A stretch of DNA of 7,663 bases from Pseudomonas sp. (GTDB taxonomy: Bacteria; Pseudomonadota; Gammaproteobacteria; Pseudomonadales; Pseudomonadaceae): contig JAURXE010000472.1 in assembly GCA_030654635.1 (NCBI GenBank), positions 1-7,663 on the forward strand, read 5' to 3'. This document shows, one piece after another, positions 1 to 6,125 of the stretch. The stretch's first letter is position 1; each line of letters begins with the position of its first letter. Under the pieces are notes generated by a model. It was not told where the DNA came from, searched no databases, and was given only the letters and a program-made list of their open reading frames with translations. Position numbers and translations under genes: made by a program.

Positions 1-1
1 C

Positions 2-655
2 ACCGCCCGCCGCCTGCCGTTGCTGGAACAGTTGCGCGACGAGCTGCACGCCACCTTTGGCAAGCAGCTGCGGGTCGAATTGGCCGTGCTAGACGTTTGC
101 CAGATCGACAGTGTCGGGCCGGCCCTGCAGGAGCTGTTCGCGCGGCTGGGCGGCGTCGACATAGTGGTGGTCAATGCCGGCGCCAATGACATGACGGGCA
201 TCGGGCGGGGCGATCTGGCTCAGGAGCTGAACCTGATCCAAACCAATCTATCCGGTGCCATCGCCACCATCAGTGCAGCCACGGCGCATTTTCTCGAACG
301 CGGCCAGGGCCACATAGTCGGCATCTCGTCGCTGGCCTCGCTGCAGCCGATACCTCGTCAGGCGGCCTACTGCGCCAGCAAGGCCGGGTTCAAGATGTAC
401 CTGGATGCGGCGCGCATCGAGCTAAGGCGCAAGGGCATTCTGGTCAGCAGCATCCTGCCCGGCTATATCGCCACCGACATAGTCGAGGGGGTCGATATCG
501 GCAAATTGCCCTTCGCGATTCCGGCCGCCCAGGCCGCCCGCGAGATGGCTCGGCTGATCGAGAAGCGGGTGAGGTCGGGTGTCGTGCCGGCCTTTCCGTG
601 GCGGCTGGTGCGGCCCTTTCTAGGTCACTTGCCCGAGTTTCTGGCCAGGTACTAG
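2..655 (+). CDS. Short-chain dehydrogenase/reductase (SDR), 5' truncated by window edge
   Basis: This is an NAD(P)-dependent oxidoreductase of the classical SDR family; its substrate cannot be read from the sequence. The frame is open from base 2 with no start codon needed, so the N-terminus with the TGxxxGxG dinucleotide-binding loop lies outside the window (217 residues are visible). The fragment opens with ARR after the expected second beta strand; basic residues there usually favour NADPH. Also visible are the NAG motif (about residues 58-60), an Asn of the catalytic tetrad in TNLSG (about 82), the catalytic Ser in ISSLAS (about 110) and the YxxxK pair as YCASK (Y123, K127), followed by the PG turn and T-D of the substrate loop. 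The C-terminal tail (VVPAFPWRLVRPFLGHLP) is typical of small cytosolic SDRs of about 250 residues. It converges on the hydrolase gene at 773-1630. Confidence 0.93.
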   Translation, partial: TARRLPLLEQLRDELHATFGKQLRVELAVLDVCQIDSVGPALQELFARLGGVDIVVVNAGANDMTGIGRGDLAQELNLIQTNLSGAIATISAATAHFLERGQGHIVGISSLASLQPIPRQAAYCASKAGFKMYLDAARIELRRKGILVSSILPGYIATDIVEGVDIGKLPFAIPAAQAAREMARLIEKRVRSGVVPAFPWRLVRPFLGHLPEFLARY

Positions 656-739
656 CCAGCTGACGGTGCCGGATTGGCGGCGCATCAGCTGCAGATCAAC
701 GGTTTGAAAATGAGGTTGCGGATGCATTCTGGTCTGGGT

Positions 740-763
740 GCAGGCCTGTCGTAACAAGCCTGC
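740..763. other. Imperfect hairpin between convergent genes
   Basis: A ten-position stem with one mismatch (740-749 paired with 754-763) surrounds a four-base loop, in the 117-bp gap between the SDR stop and the hydrolase stop. It has no T-run on either side, so it is at best a weak or factor-assisted terminator shared by the two converging genes. The rest of the gap shows nothing I recognise. Confidence 0.25.
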
Positions 764-772
764 GCCGCCGAC

Positions 773-1630
773 TCAGCAGGCCATTGCCGGCGTCGGCTGT
801 GCCACTGGGGCAGCAGCATCGAACTCGGCGCGGTAGGCTTCGACCAGATGCAGGTTGTTGTGCTGCCAGGGCTGGAAACCGTCTTTATAGAAGTCGAGGT
901 AGGCCGGCACTAGCTGGCGGAATATGCCTTCTTTGCCCCACAGCCAGACGAGGCCATCGCGCCAGACCCGCCAGTTCCACAGCAGCCCATCGCGCTTGAG
1001 CATGTGGATCAGGCCTTTGGTGGTGTCGAAGGTGAAGAAGAAGGTGCTCTGCAACATGGCCCGGCGCAGCAACCAGCGGCTGCCGTGCACCTGCTGGAAC
1101 ACATCGAAGGCCACGGCCTTGTGCTCGGTTTCTTCCAGTGCGTGCCAGCGCCATAGCTTGGCCACGGTTGGGTCGGCGCCGCCCATCATTCTTTGATTGC
1201 TCAGCAGCGCGTCGGCCAGAATCGCAGTCAGGTGTTCAACCGCCACGGTCGAGGCCAGTTGCGCCGCCGGAGGCAGATGCTTTTGCACAAAGCCCAAGCG
1301 CCGCTTGAGGCCGCGCTCCAGGTAGTCAACGTCATAGCCAAGCTCACGCAGGCGCGCGCTGTAGTCCAGATGCTCACGGCTGTGATGACCTTCCTGGCCG
1401 ATAAAGCCACGAATTTGTTCGTTCAATACCGGGTCGGCGATTTGCTCGCGAAACAGCCGCACCGAGTCGATAAAGAAGCGCTCGCCATCGGGAAATAACA
1501 CCGACATGGCGTTGAACAGGTGGGTCTTGAAAGCATCGCCGCCATGCCAGTGGCGCGGCAGCGGGTTGGGCAAGTCAAAATCCAACTGCCGTGGGCGAAT
1601 TTGCAAACCATCCGGGGTGCTGCTGACCAT
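773..1630 (-). CDS. Predicted metal-dependent hydrolase, PF10118/COG3687 family (ferritin-like di-metal fold)
   Basis: The protein of 285 residues matches the PF10118 'metal-dependent hydrolase' family, which is all-helical with a probable di-metal centre and no firmly assigned substrate. Candidate metal ligands fall in the expected four-helix pattern: E50 in DGERFF, E80/H83/H87 in QEGHHSREH, E132-H133 in VAVEHLTA, and E166/E167/H170 in HALEETEH. No signal peptide is present, but the aromatic C-terminal half (about 190-250, rich in W and F) may associate with membranes. The ATG start is supported by an AGGGA ribosome-binding site about eight bases upstream. The gene is transcribed divergently from the AraC regulator at 1757, a layout that suggests control by that regulator. 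The family name is confident; the enzymatic activity is not, and an oxygenase is as plausible as a hydrolase given the ferritin-like ligand spacing. Confidence 0.9.
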   Translation of the reverse strand: MVSSTPDGLQIRPRQLDFDLPNPLPRHWHGGDAFKTHLFNAMSVLFPDGERFFIDSVRLFREQIADPVLNEQIRGFIGQEGHHSREHLDYSARLRELGYDVDYLERGLKRRLGFVQKHLPPAAQLASTVAVEHLTAILADALLSNQRMMGGADPTVAKLWRWHALEETEHKAVAFDVFQQVHGSRWLLRRAMLQSTFFFTFDTTKGLIHMLKRDGLLWNWRVWRDGLVWLWGKEGIFRQLVPAYLDFYKDGFQPWQHNNLHLVEAYRAEFDAAAPVAQPTPAMAC

Positions 1631-1668
1631 AGAGATTCCCTGTGCGTGATGGGCCTATTTCATTTGCC

Positions 1669-1698
1669 ACTATGGGCTTGTTATAGGGGGCTCGCCAA
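1669..1698 (-). promoter_or_regulatory. Candidate sigma70 promoter for the metal-dependent hydrolase
   Basis: On the minus strand a -35-like TTGGCG (1698-1693) and a -10-like CATAGT (1674-1669) are separated by 18 bases and lie about 40 bases upstream of the ATG. Each box matches four of six consensus bases. An alternative -10, TATAAC (1685-1680), lacks a good -35, which would fit an activator-dependent promoter. Confidence 0.25.
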
Positions 1699-1709
1699 GG
1701 TTATCTTCA

Positions 1710-1738
1710 GCCAATATTTGGGTCATATCTGGCCAATA
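1710..1738. promoter_or_regulatory. Direct repeat GCCAATA x2, candidate AraC-type operator
   Basis: GCCAATA occurs at 1710-1716 and again at 1732-1738, a 22-bp period that puts both copies on the same face of the helix. A partial third copy, GCCAA, starts at 1694. AraC-family proteins typically bind direct half-sites at about this spacing, and the repeat lies in the 126-bp gap shared by the hydrolase and the AraC gene, ending 18 bases before the AraC start. The repeat is seen directly; its role is inferred. Confidence 0.45.
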
Positions 1739-1756
1739 CTACAATAAGAATAAACC

Positions 1757-2776
1757 ATGAAATCGCCCCTGATTCTCACTGCCGAACTGGTGCCGGTTGC
1801 CTACGTTGAATCCTTGTTAGGGCTGGCGGGGGAGCTGGGTGTCAGCCGCGCCGAGCTGTTTGGCGCCGCCAAGGTCAAGCCGCAAGCGCTGGATAACCCT
1901 AACGGTAGGCTGTCGTTTATCGACTTTAATTTGCTCGCCAGCGCCGCCTTGCAACGTTGCCAGGAGCCGGCGCTGGGCTTGTTGCTGGGGCAGCGGCTGA
2001 ACGTCTCCACCCACGGGATTTTAGGCTATGCGGTGCTGGCCAGCGCCAACCTCGGCCAGGCCATTCAGTTTGCCCTGAAGTACTACCGGGTCTTGGGCCT
2101 GGCCTTTGACCTGGACATCATCGAGCAGCCTGGCCGGCTGCAATTGCGCGCGGTAGAGTCGATGCCGATGGGGCCGCTCAGCCGCTTCGCGGTCGAGGGC
2201 TTGCTGGCCAGCCTGTACAGCATTGCGCGGTTTTTAGTCGGTAGCGAATTGAAGGGCTTGGCTATCGGCTTTGCCTATCCGGCGCCGGCCTACGCGGCAC
2301 GTTACAGCGAGGTGTTTGGTGTAACGGCGCAGTTTGATCAGCCCTATCACTGGCTGAGCCTGCCGCAAAACTACCTTGAGCGTCCGATGGCGCTGGCCAA
2401 CCCTGGCACGGTGCAGATGTGCGAGCAGCAATGCGAAGCCTTGCTGGCCACCCTGGATGTACAGGACGGTTTGTTGACCCGAGTGCGGCGTTTATTGCTG
2501 GCCCGCCCCGGCGATTTCCCCGACCTGCAAAGCGCCGCCCAGGCCTTGCACACCAGCGGTCGCAGTTTGCGCCGACACCTGTCCACACTGGGTACCAGCT
2601 ATCAACAGGTGCTCGACGAGGTGCGCAAACGCCTGGCGCTGCAATACCTGACCACCACCCATTTACCGCTGTACGAAATCGCCTTCTTGTTGGGTTTTAG
2701 CGACCCATCGAACTTTCGCCGCGCGTTCAAGAAGTGGACGGGTAAATCACCAGGTGAATATCGGCGCGAGAGCTGA
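1757..2776 (+). CDS. AraC-family transcriptional regulator (PF12625 + HTH_18), OruR-like
   Basis: This 339-residue protein has the two-domain layout of the AraC subgroup with an 'arabinose-binding-like' N-terminal domain (PF12625, about residues 20-205) and a C-terminal pair of helix-turn-helix motifs (about 235-335). The first HTH lies around SAAQALHTSGRSLRRHLS and the second around LYEIAFLLGFSDPSNFRRAF, ending in the family hallmark TGKSPGEYR. The N-terminal domain carries the typical THGILGYAVLAS and FALKYYRVLG segments. The ATG follows only a weak purine stretch (AAGAATAA). Members include the ornithine-utilisation regulator OruR, and my recollection of the P. aeruginosa gene order supports that assignment, but no ornithine gene is in this window. 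Its likely target here is the divergent hydrolase gene and itself, through the repeats at 1710-1738. The family is certain; the effector is unknown. Confidence 0.93.
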   Translation: MKSPLILTAELVPVAYVESLLGLAGELGVSRAELFGAAKVKPQALDNPNGRLSFIDFNLLASAALQRCQEPALGLLLGQRLNVSTHGILGYAVLASANLGQAIQFALKYYRVLGLAFDLDIIEQPGRLQLRAVESMPMGPLSRFAVEGLLASLYSIARFLVGSELKGLAIGFAYPAPAYAARYSEVFGVTAQFDQPYHWLSLPQNYLERPMALANPGTVQMCEQQCEALLATLDVQDGLLTRVRRLLLARPGDFPDLQSAAQALHTSGRSLRRHLSTLGTSYQQVLDEVRKRLALQYLTTTHLPLYEIAFLLGFSDPSNFRRAFKKWTGKSPGEYRRES

Positions 2777-2804
2777 TGGCGTCGTCAGCAGTTCGGCACA
2801 CTAA

Positions 2805-3383
2805 TCAGGCACCGCTGCCGACGCCCCAGAGGCTGCCCAGGCTGCTCAGCAGCGAACCTTGCACACCCTGCTGGCCGAAGTACTGCAGCAGCAGCGGAGC
2901 GAATTGGCCGATCATGCTGCTGTCCATGCCCAAGGCGCTGAAGGCTTGATTCAGTGCCGGCAGGCTATTCACATTACTCAACGCGGCATTGGTTTCTTCG
3001 CTCAGCGGGGTGCCCGCTGATTTGCCGAGCAGGCCGCTCAGACCGTTGAGTTGACTCAGGCCCTTGTTGCCCTCGAACTTCTCCAACCCCGGCACGCTTT
3101 GGTTCAGCTGGCTGTACTCGGCGCTGGGCAGCTGATTTTTCGCCAAGCCGAGCAGGGCGCCGGTGCCGCCTAATGCCTGCTGCGGCGTCAGCTTGAGGCT
3201 GCTCAGGCTTTGCAGCAGTTCAAGGCTCTGCGGATTACCTAATAAACTAGCCGCCGCGCCGCTGTCTTGGCTGCCGCTGGCCGCCGACAGCACATTAGCC
3301 GCCTCGCTCAAATTGAAGGCAAAGGCCGGGCAAGCCGCCAGGGATAAAACGGCAACCAGGCTAAGGCGGCGGGGAATGTTCAT
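2805..3383 (-). CDS. DUF2780 (VcgC/VcgE-like) exported protein
   Basis: The product of 192 residues has an N-terminal export signal: basic MNIPRR, hydrophobic LSLVAVLSLAAC, then AFA before the mature region. The mature part is rich in Leu, Ser, Gly, Gln and Asn with few charges, and has the repeating LSSL/LLG/LLQ helices of the DUF2780 family, whose function is not established. The frame continues upstream to 3566, but the ATG at 3383 is chosen because a GAGG ribosome-binding site lies ten bases before it and the signal peptide starts there. Two cleavage modes fit: signal peptidase I after A22 (AFA), or lipoprotein processing at C18, since L15-A16-A17-C18 is a valid lipobox. The gene converges on the AraC gene, leaving only 28 bases between stops and no recognisable terminator, and is divergent from the MBL-fold gene. 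Confidence 0.85.
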   Translation of the reverse strand: MNIPRRLSLVAVLSLAACPAFAFNLSEAANVLSAASGSQDSGAAASLLGNPQSLELLQSLSSLKLTPQQALGGTGALLGLAKNQLPSAEYSQLNQSVPGLEKFEGNKGLSQLNGLSGLLGKSAGTPLSEETNAALSNVNSLPALNQAFSALGMDSSMIGQFAPLLLQYFGQQGVQGSLLSSLGSLWGVGSGA

Positions 3384-3446
3384 GGCTAAAACCTCGTAGA
3401 AAATAAGTCTGCCCAGGCGCAGAACCAGCAGATAAATACGTTGACG

Positions 3447-3475
3447 TTTGGACCGGGGCGGTGCCTCTGTGGTTC
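3447..3475 (-). promoter_or_regulatory. Candidate AlgU/RpoE-type promoter for the DUF2780 gene
   Basis: On the minus strand GAACCA (3475-3470) and TCCAAA (3452-3447) are separated by 17 bases. This resembles the extracytoplasmic sigma pattern GAACTT-N16/17-TCtgA used by AlgU in Pseudomonas. Transcription would start near 3441, giving a leader of about 58 bases before the ATG. The match is seen by eye; regulation is inferred. Confidence 0.4.
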
Positions 3476-3581
3476 CGCATTGTGCAAGATAGTTTCCAGG
3501 CATGCTTCCCGCGAGCTGTCGGCTACCTGCTCCTTGGACGCTACGCGCGCGTGGGTGGATGCTCACCCAGGTAAAGCCTCA

Positions 3582-3590
3582 TGCGATACT
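3582..3590 (+). promoter_or_regulatory. Candidate extended -10 promoter for the MBL-fold gene
   Basis: TGC-GATACT forms an extended -10 element 31 bases upstream of the ATG at 3622, with no clear -35 at the expected distance. The short hairpin 3552-3557/3564-3569 (stem TGGGTG/CACCCA) sits where the -35 would be. This is weak evidence. Confidence 0.25.
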
Positions 3591-3621
3591 GCTGATCAGT
3601 ACTGTTTTGGAGTTTGAGTTG

Positions 3622-4263
3622 ATGACCGCGCAGCCCACCCTGATCCGCGAAACCTTCCCCGTTGGGCCGTTGCAGTGCAACTGCACCATCATTGGCGACC
3701 CCGTTTCCAAGAAAGCCATAGTGGTGGATCCGGGCGGTAACCCGGAGTTGATCATGGCCAAGCTGGAGGCCCATGGACTGCAGGTGGTGAGCATCATTCA
3801 CACCCACGCGCACCTGGATCATTTTCTCGCCTCCGGGCAGATGAAGGAAAAAACCGGCGCCACCTTGCATCTGCACAAGGAGGATCAGTTCCTCTGGGAT
3901 AATTTGGAGATGCAGTGCGGCATGTTCGGTGTGCCCTATGTGCCGGTACCGCCGCCGGATCAGTGGTTGGCCGATGATCAGGCCCTGGATTGCGGTTGTG
4001 GCGTGGCACTGCACACCCCTGGACACACGCCAGGCTCGATGAGTTTTTGGTTCCCTGAGGCGAAGCTGTTGATTGCCGGTGACACGCTGTTTCGCGGCGG
4101 TATCGGCCGCACCGATTTGTGGGGCGGCGATTACCCGACCATCGAGCGTTCGATCAAGCAGCGTTTGTATACCCTGGATGAGGACGCCACCGTGGTCACC
4201 GGGCATGGCCCGGATACCCGCTTGGGTGATGAAATGCGCAGTAACCCTTATGTGCGGGCTTGA
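3622..4263 (+). CDS. Metallo-beta-lactamase-fold hydrolase, glyoxalase II-like (YcbL type)
   Basis: This protein of 213 residues is a compact MBL-fold enzyme. The full zinc-ligand set is visible: the THxHxDH motif as T61-H-A-H-L-D-H67, H135 in HTPGHTPGS, D154 in AGDTLF and the final H195 in TGHGP. The two-metal centre is therefore complete. The size and the motif order, without the C-terminal glutathione-binding domain of full glyoxalase II, place it with the short YcbL-like group, which hydrolyses thioesters such as S-lactoylglutathione weakly or acts on other small substrates. It should be cytosolic because no signal peptide is present. The ATG is chosen over upstream in-frame starts because GGAG lies nine bases before it and homologues begin just before the IRETFPVGPLQCNC strand. 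The OmpA lipoprotein gene starts 79 bases downstream on the same strand. Confidence 0.92.
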   Translation: MTAQPTLIRETFPVGPLQCNCTIIGDPVSKKAIVVDPGGNPELIMAKLEAHGLQVVSIIHTHAHLDHFLASGQMKEKTGATLHLHKEDQFLWDNLEMQCGMFGVPYVPVPPPDQWLADDQALDCGCGVALHTPGHTPGSMSFWFPEAKLLIAGDTLFRGGIGRTDLWGGDYPTIERSIKQRLYTLDEDATVVTGHGPDTRLGDEMRSNPYVRA

Positions 4264-4268
4264 AGCGG

Positions 4269-4296
4269 GAATTTTTTACCGCCTTCGTGCTCCAAT
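4269..4296 (+). promoter_or_regulatory. Possible AlgU/RpoE-type promoter for the OmpA lipoprotein gene
   Basis: GAATTT (4269-4274) and TCCAAT (4291-4296) are 16 bases apart, giving a start near 4302 and a leader of about 40 bases. The -35 departs from GAACTT at the fourth base, which is an important position, so this is weaker than the DUF2780 promoter. The -10 shares TCCAA with it. Confidence 0.3.
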
Positions 4297-4342
4297 AACC
4301 AACGCCCACAAGGGCCGATTAAATGTTCAGGAGTTGCACCCT

Positions 4343-5017
4343 ATGTTTACCCCGAGTCGCCTGTTGATTGCCGCCACTGTGGTGGCTTTGTTGGCCGGTT
4401 GCGCGTCGCAAAATCCTTATGACAATCAGCCGCCGAGCAGTAATAAAACCGCTAAATACGGTGGCCTTGGCGCGTTGGCGGGCGCCGCTGCGGGTGCTTT
4501 GATCAATCATGACAATCGTGGCAAGGGTGCGCTGATCGGCGCCGCAGTAGCCGGCGCGGCGGGTGCCGGTTACGGTTACTACGCCGACAAGCAGGAGGCC
4601 GAGCTGCGGCAAAGCATGCAAGGCACTGGTGTTGAGGTGCAGCGTCAGGGCGATCAGATCAAACTGATCATGCCGGGCAATATCACCTTCGCCACCGACT
4701 CGGCCGAGATCGTCAGCAACTTCTATGCACCGCTGAATAACCTCGGCAGCTCGTTCAAGCAGTTCAACCAGAACAGCATCGAGATCGTTGGTTTTACCGA
4801 CAGCACCGGTAGCCGTCAGCACAACATGGATCTGTCCCAGCGCCGCGCCCAGAGCGTGGCCAATTACCTGACCGCGCAAGGGGTGGATGGCACGCGTTTG
4901 TCGACCCGTGGCGCCGGCCCGGATCAGCCGATTGCCAGCAACGCGACTGCCGATGGTCGGGCGCAAAACCGCCGGGTTGAGGTCAACCTGCGGCCATTGC
5001 CAGGTCAGCAGCAGTAA
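4343..5017 (+). CDS. OmpA-family outer-membrane lipoprotein with glycine zipper (YiaD/PgbA-like)
   Basis: This 224-residue protein anchors the outer membrane to peptidoglycan. It has a lipoprotein signal with lipobox L17-A18-G19-C20 and Ala at +2, so it should go to the outer membrane. A glycine-zipper segment (about 40-80, GGLGALAGAAAGALI then GALIGAAVAGAAGAGYGYY) may insert as a hairpin. An OmpA C-terminal domain follows (about 104-218), containing the peptidoglycan-binding pair D153 (GFTDSTG) and R168 (LSQRRAQ) with the canonical 15-residue spacing, and ending in QNRRVEVNLRP. The ATG follows CAGGAG at a nine-base spacing. It closely resembles what I recall of P. aeruginosa PA0833, named PgbA (peptidoglycan-binding anchor); that match is from memory. 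A strong terminator follows. Confidence 0.94.
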   Translation: MFTPSRLLIAATVVALLAGCASQNPYDNQPPSSNKTAKYGGLGALAGAAAGALINHDNRGKGALIGAAVAGAAGAGYGYYADKQEAELRQSMQGTGVEVQRQGDQIKLIMPGNITFATDSAEIVSNFYAPLNNLGSSFKQFNQNSIEIVGFTDSTGSRQHNMDLSQRRAQSVANYLTAQGVDGTRLSTRGAGPDQPIASNATADGRAQNRRVEVNLRPLPGQQQ

Positions 5018-5036
5018 GTTTGTTTGGTCCATTGAA

Positions 5037-5060
5037 GCCCGCCATTCGGCGGGCTTTTTT
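5037..5060 (+). terminator. Intrinsic terminator after the OmpA lipoprotein gene
   Basis: A perfect seven-base GC stem (GCCCGCC 5037-5043, GGCGGGC 5048-5054) with an ATTC loop is followed at once by six T residues (5055-5060). It begins 20 bases after the stop codon. It separates the lipoprotein gene from the DegV gene, which therefore needs its own promoter. Confidence 0.93.
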
Positions 5061-5116
5061 GTGCCCGCGAAAAACCCACATTCAGTTGGGCAGACGCCGG
5101 CCGCTGGGGCGCGCAC

Positions 5117-5132
5117 AGTGATGCGCATCACA
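5117..5132. promoter_or_regulatory. Perfect 14-bp palindrome, candidate CRP/Vfr (or ANR-like) site
   Basis: GTGATGCGCATCAC (5118-5131) is a perfect palindrome. Read as a CRP-family site it is AGTGA-N6-TCACA, matching the TGTGA-N6-TCACA consensus at nine of ten bases. As an FNR/ANR site (TTGAT-N4-ATCAA) both outermost bases are wrong, so CRP/Vfr is the better reading. It lies 35 bases upstream of the chosen DegV start and just after the terminator of the previous gene. Confidence 0.45.
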
Positions 5133-5153
5133 ATAAGTGCCGCGATAGCGGTC

Positions 5154-5159
5154 GAGGAG
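5154..5159 (+). promoter_or_regulatory. Ribosome-binding site deciding the DegV start
   Basis: GAGGAG lies six bases before the GTG at 5166. The upstream in-frame ATG at 5121 has no comparable site, and its first codons overlap the palindrome, so the GTG start is preferred. Confidence 0.7.
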
Positions 5160-5165
5160 TTGGCG

Positions 5166-6125
5166 GTGCGTGTGGGCCTGGTAGTGGATGCAACTTGCGA
5201 TTTACCCGCTGAATTTTTACAGGCGCATGGGGTACGGGTGTTGCCGATAGTGCTGAATGTGGCCGGCCAGCGCTTTATTGATCGACGTGAGCCACAGGCG
5301 ACTCAGGCGTTTTATCAGCAGCAATTGCCGACTGTGTTGGCCGGTGACCATAGCCAGCCGTTGCCGGTGTTGGAGTTGCAGCAGTGGTTGTTGGAAGAGC
5401 TGGTCAACGAGTTTGATTACCTGCTGTGCCTGACGGTGTGCAGTCAGCGCAGCCAGATTTTCGAACATGCGACCCAGGCTTCCTTTGGCCTGTTGCAGTG
5501 TTACCGCGAACGGCGGGCTGCCGCCGGGTTGACTGGGCCTTTTGCGATGCGGGTGATCGACAGTAAAAGTGTGTTTGCCGGGGTCGGCTTGCTGGCCGCC
5601 GAAGCGTTGCGGCTGATCGGCAGCGGCGCCCACCCGAATGCCATTCGCACGCGGCTGGAGCAGTTGGCCGGGCAAACCTGCACCTTTATCGTCGCCGATG
5701 ATCTGGCCCATTTGCGTCAGCGCGGCTTTCAAAAGGGCGATCGCAGCGGCTTGCTCGACAAGGTGCGTGGTGCGGCTCTGGGGTTGGGTTCGTTGCTGGA
5801 TGTAAAACCGGTGTTGAGCGTGCAAAGCGGCGCCGACAAACCGGTGGCCTTGTCGCCGAGCTTTGAGAAATCCGCCGAAAAACTCTTTGCCCATGCGGCT
5901 AAGCGAGTCGCCGCAAATGAACTGCTGGCGCCGCAACTGTGCCTGAGTTACGCCGGCGATTTGTCGGTGGTGCGCGACTTGCCGGGCTTTTGTGCGCTGG
6001 AACAACTCTGCGCCGAGCGAGCGGTGGCCCTGCAACTGTCGATGCTCAGCGCCACCGGCGCGATCAACCTGGGCCGGGGAGCCTTGAGCCTGGCTTATGC
6101 CGCGCCGGCCAAGGCTTTCGATTAA
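5166..6125 (+). CDS. DegV-family (EDD fold) fatty-acid-binding protein
   Basis: From the GTG start the product is 319 residues and begins directly at the first strand (RVGLVVDATCDLP), as DegV proteins do; starting at the ATG at 5121 would add 15 residues unlike the family. DegV proteins bind a fatty acid between two domains, and in some bacteria the family serves fatty-acid kinase systems (FakB). Visible family segments are D8-A-T-C-D12, the serine-containing loop VCSQRSQIF (91-99), IDSKSVFAGVGLLAAEA (131-147), LRQRGF in place of the usual L-KGGR, and LLDVKPVLSV. The C-terminal GxHxGPG motif is degenerate here as AINLGRGA, with Asn301 for His and Arg304 for Pro. No FakA-like partner is in the window. 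The gene stands alone after a terminator and overlaps the glycosyltransferase gene by four bases at its stop. The family is confident; ligand and role are not. Confidence 0.88.
   Translation: MRVGLVVDATCDLPAEFLQAHGVRVLPIVLNVAGQRFIDRREPQATQAFYQQQLPTVLAGDHSQPLPVLELQQWLLEELVNEFDYLLCLTVCSQRSQIFEHATQASFGLLQCYRERRAAAGLTGPFAMRVIDSKSVFAGVGLLAAEALRLIGSGAHPNAIRTRLEQLAGQTCTFIVADDLAHLRQRGFQKGDRSGLLDKVRGAALGLGSLLDVKPVLSVQSGADKPVALSPSFEKSAEKLFAHAAKRVAANELLAPQLCLSYAGDLSVVRDLPGFCALEQLCAERAVALQLSMLSATGAINLGRGALSLAYAAPAKAFD

Noticed and set aside
3441..3463. TTGACG on the plus strand as the -35 of the MBL-fold gene
   Set aside because: No -10-like sequence occurs 16-18 bases downstream, and the position coincides with the better AlgU-like element on the other strand.
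3384..3621. Upstream extensions of the DUF2780 and MBL-fold frames, which overlap each other at 3502-3566
   Set aside because: Both genes have good ribosome-binding sites at the inner starts, and the extensions lack family similarity. The region is better read as a 238-bp divergent promoter gap.
3541..4206. Open frame of 221 codons on the minus strand opposite the MBL-fold gene
   Set aside because: The plus strand encodes an intact set of zinc ligands; the antisense product resembles nothing and has no ribosome-binding site.
4262..4286. Hairpin with an internal T-run just after the MBL-fold stop codon as a terminator
   Set aside because: The T-run lies in the loop rather than after the stem, and the stem has a bulge, so it does not fit an intrinsic terminator.
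4319..5131. Long open frame (270 codons) on the minus strand opposite the OmpA lipoprotein gene
   Set aside because: It is a GC-rich antisense shadow: the plus-strand protein has complete OmpA motifs and a terminator, while the antisense product has no recognisable domain and crosses the terminator.
5217..6035. Long open frame (272 codons) on the minus strand inside the DegV gene
   Set aside because: It shows no domain, its composition is that of a shadow frame (rich in Gln, Arg and His), and it is fully contained in a well-supported gene.
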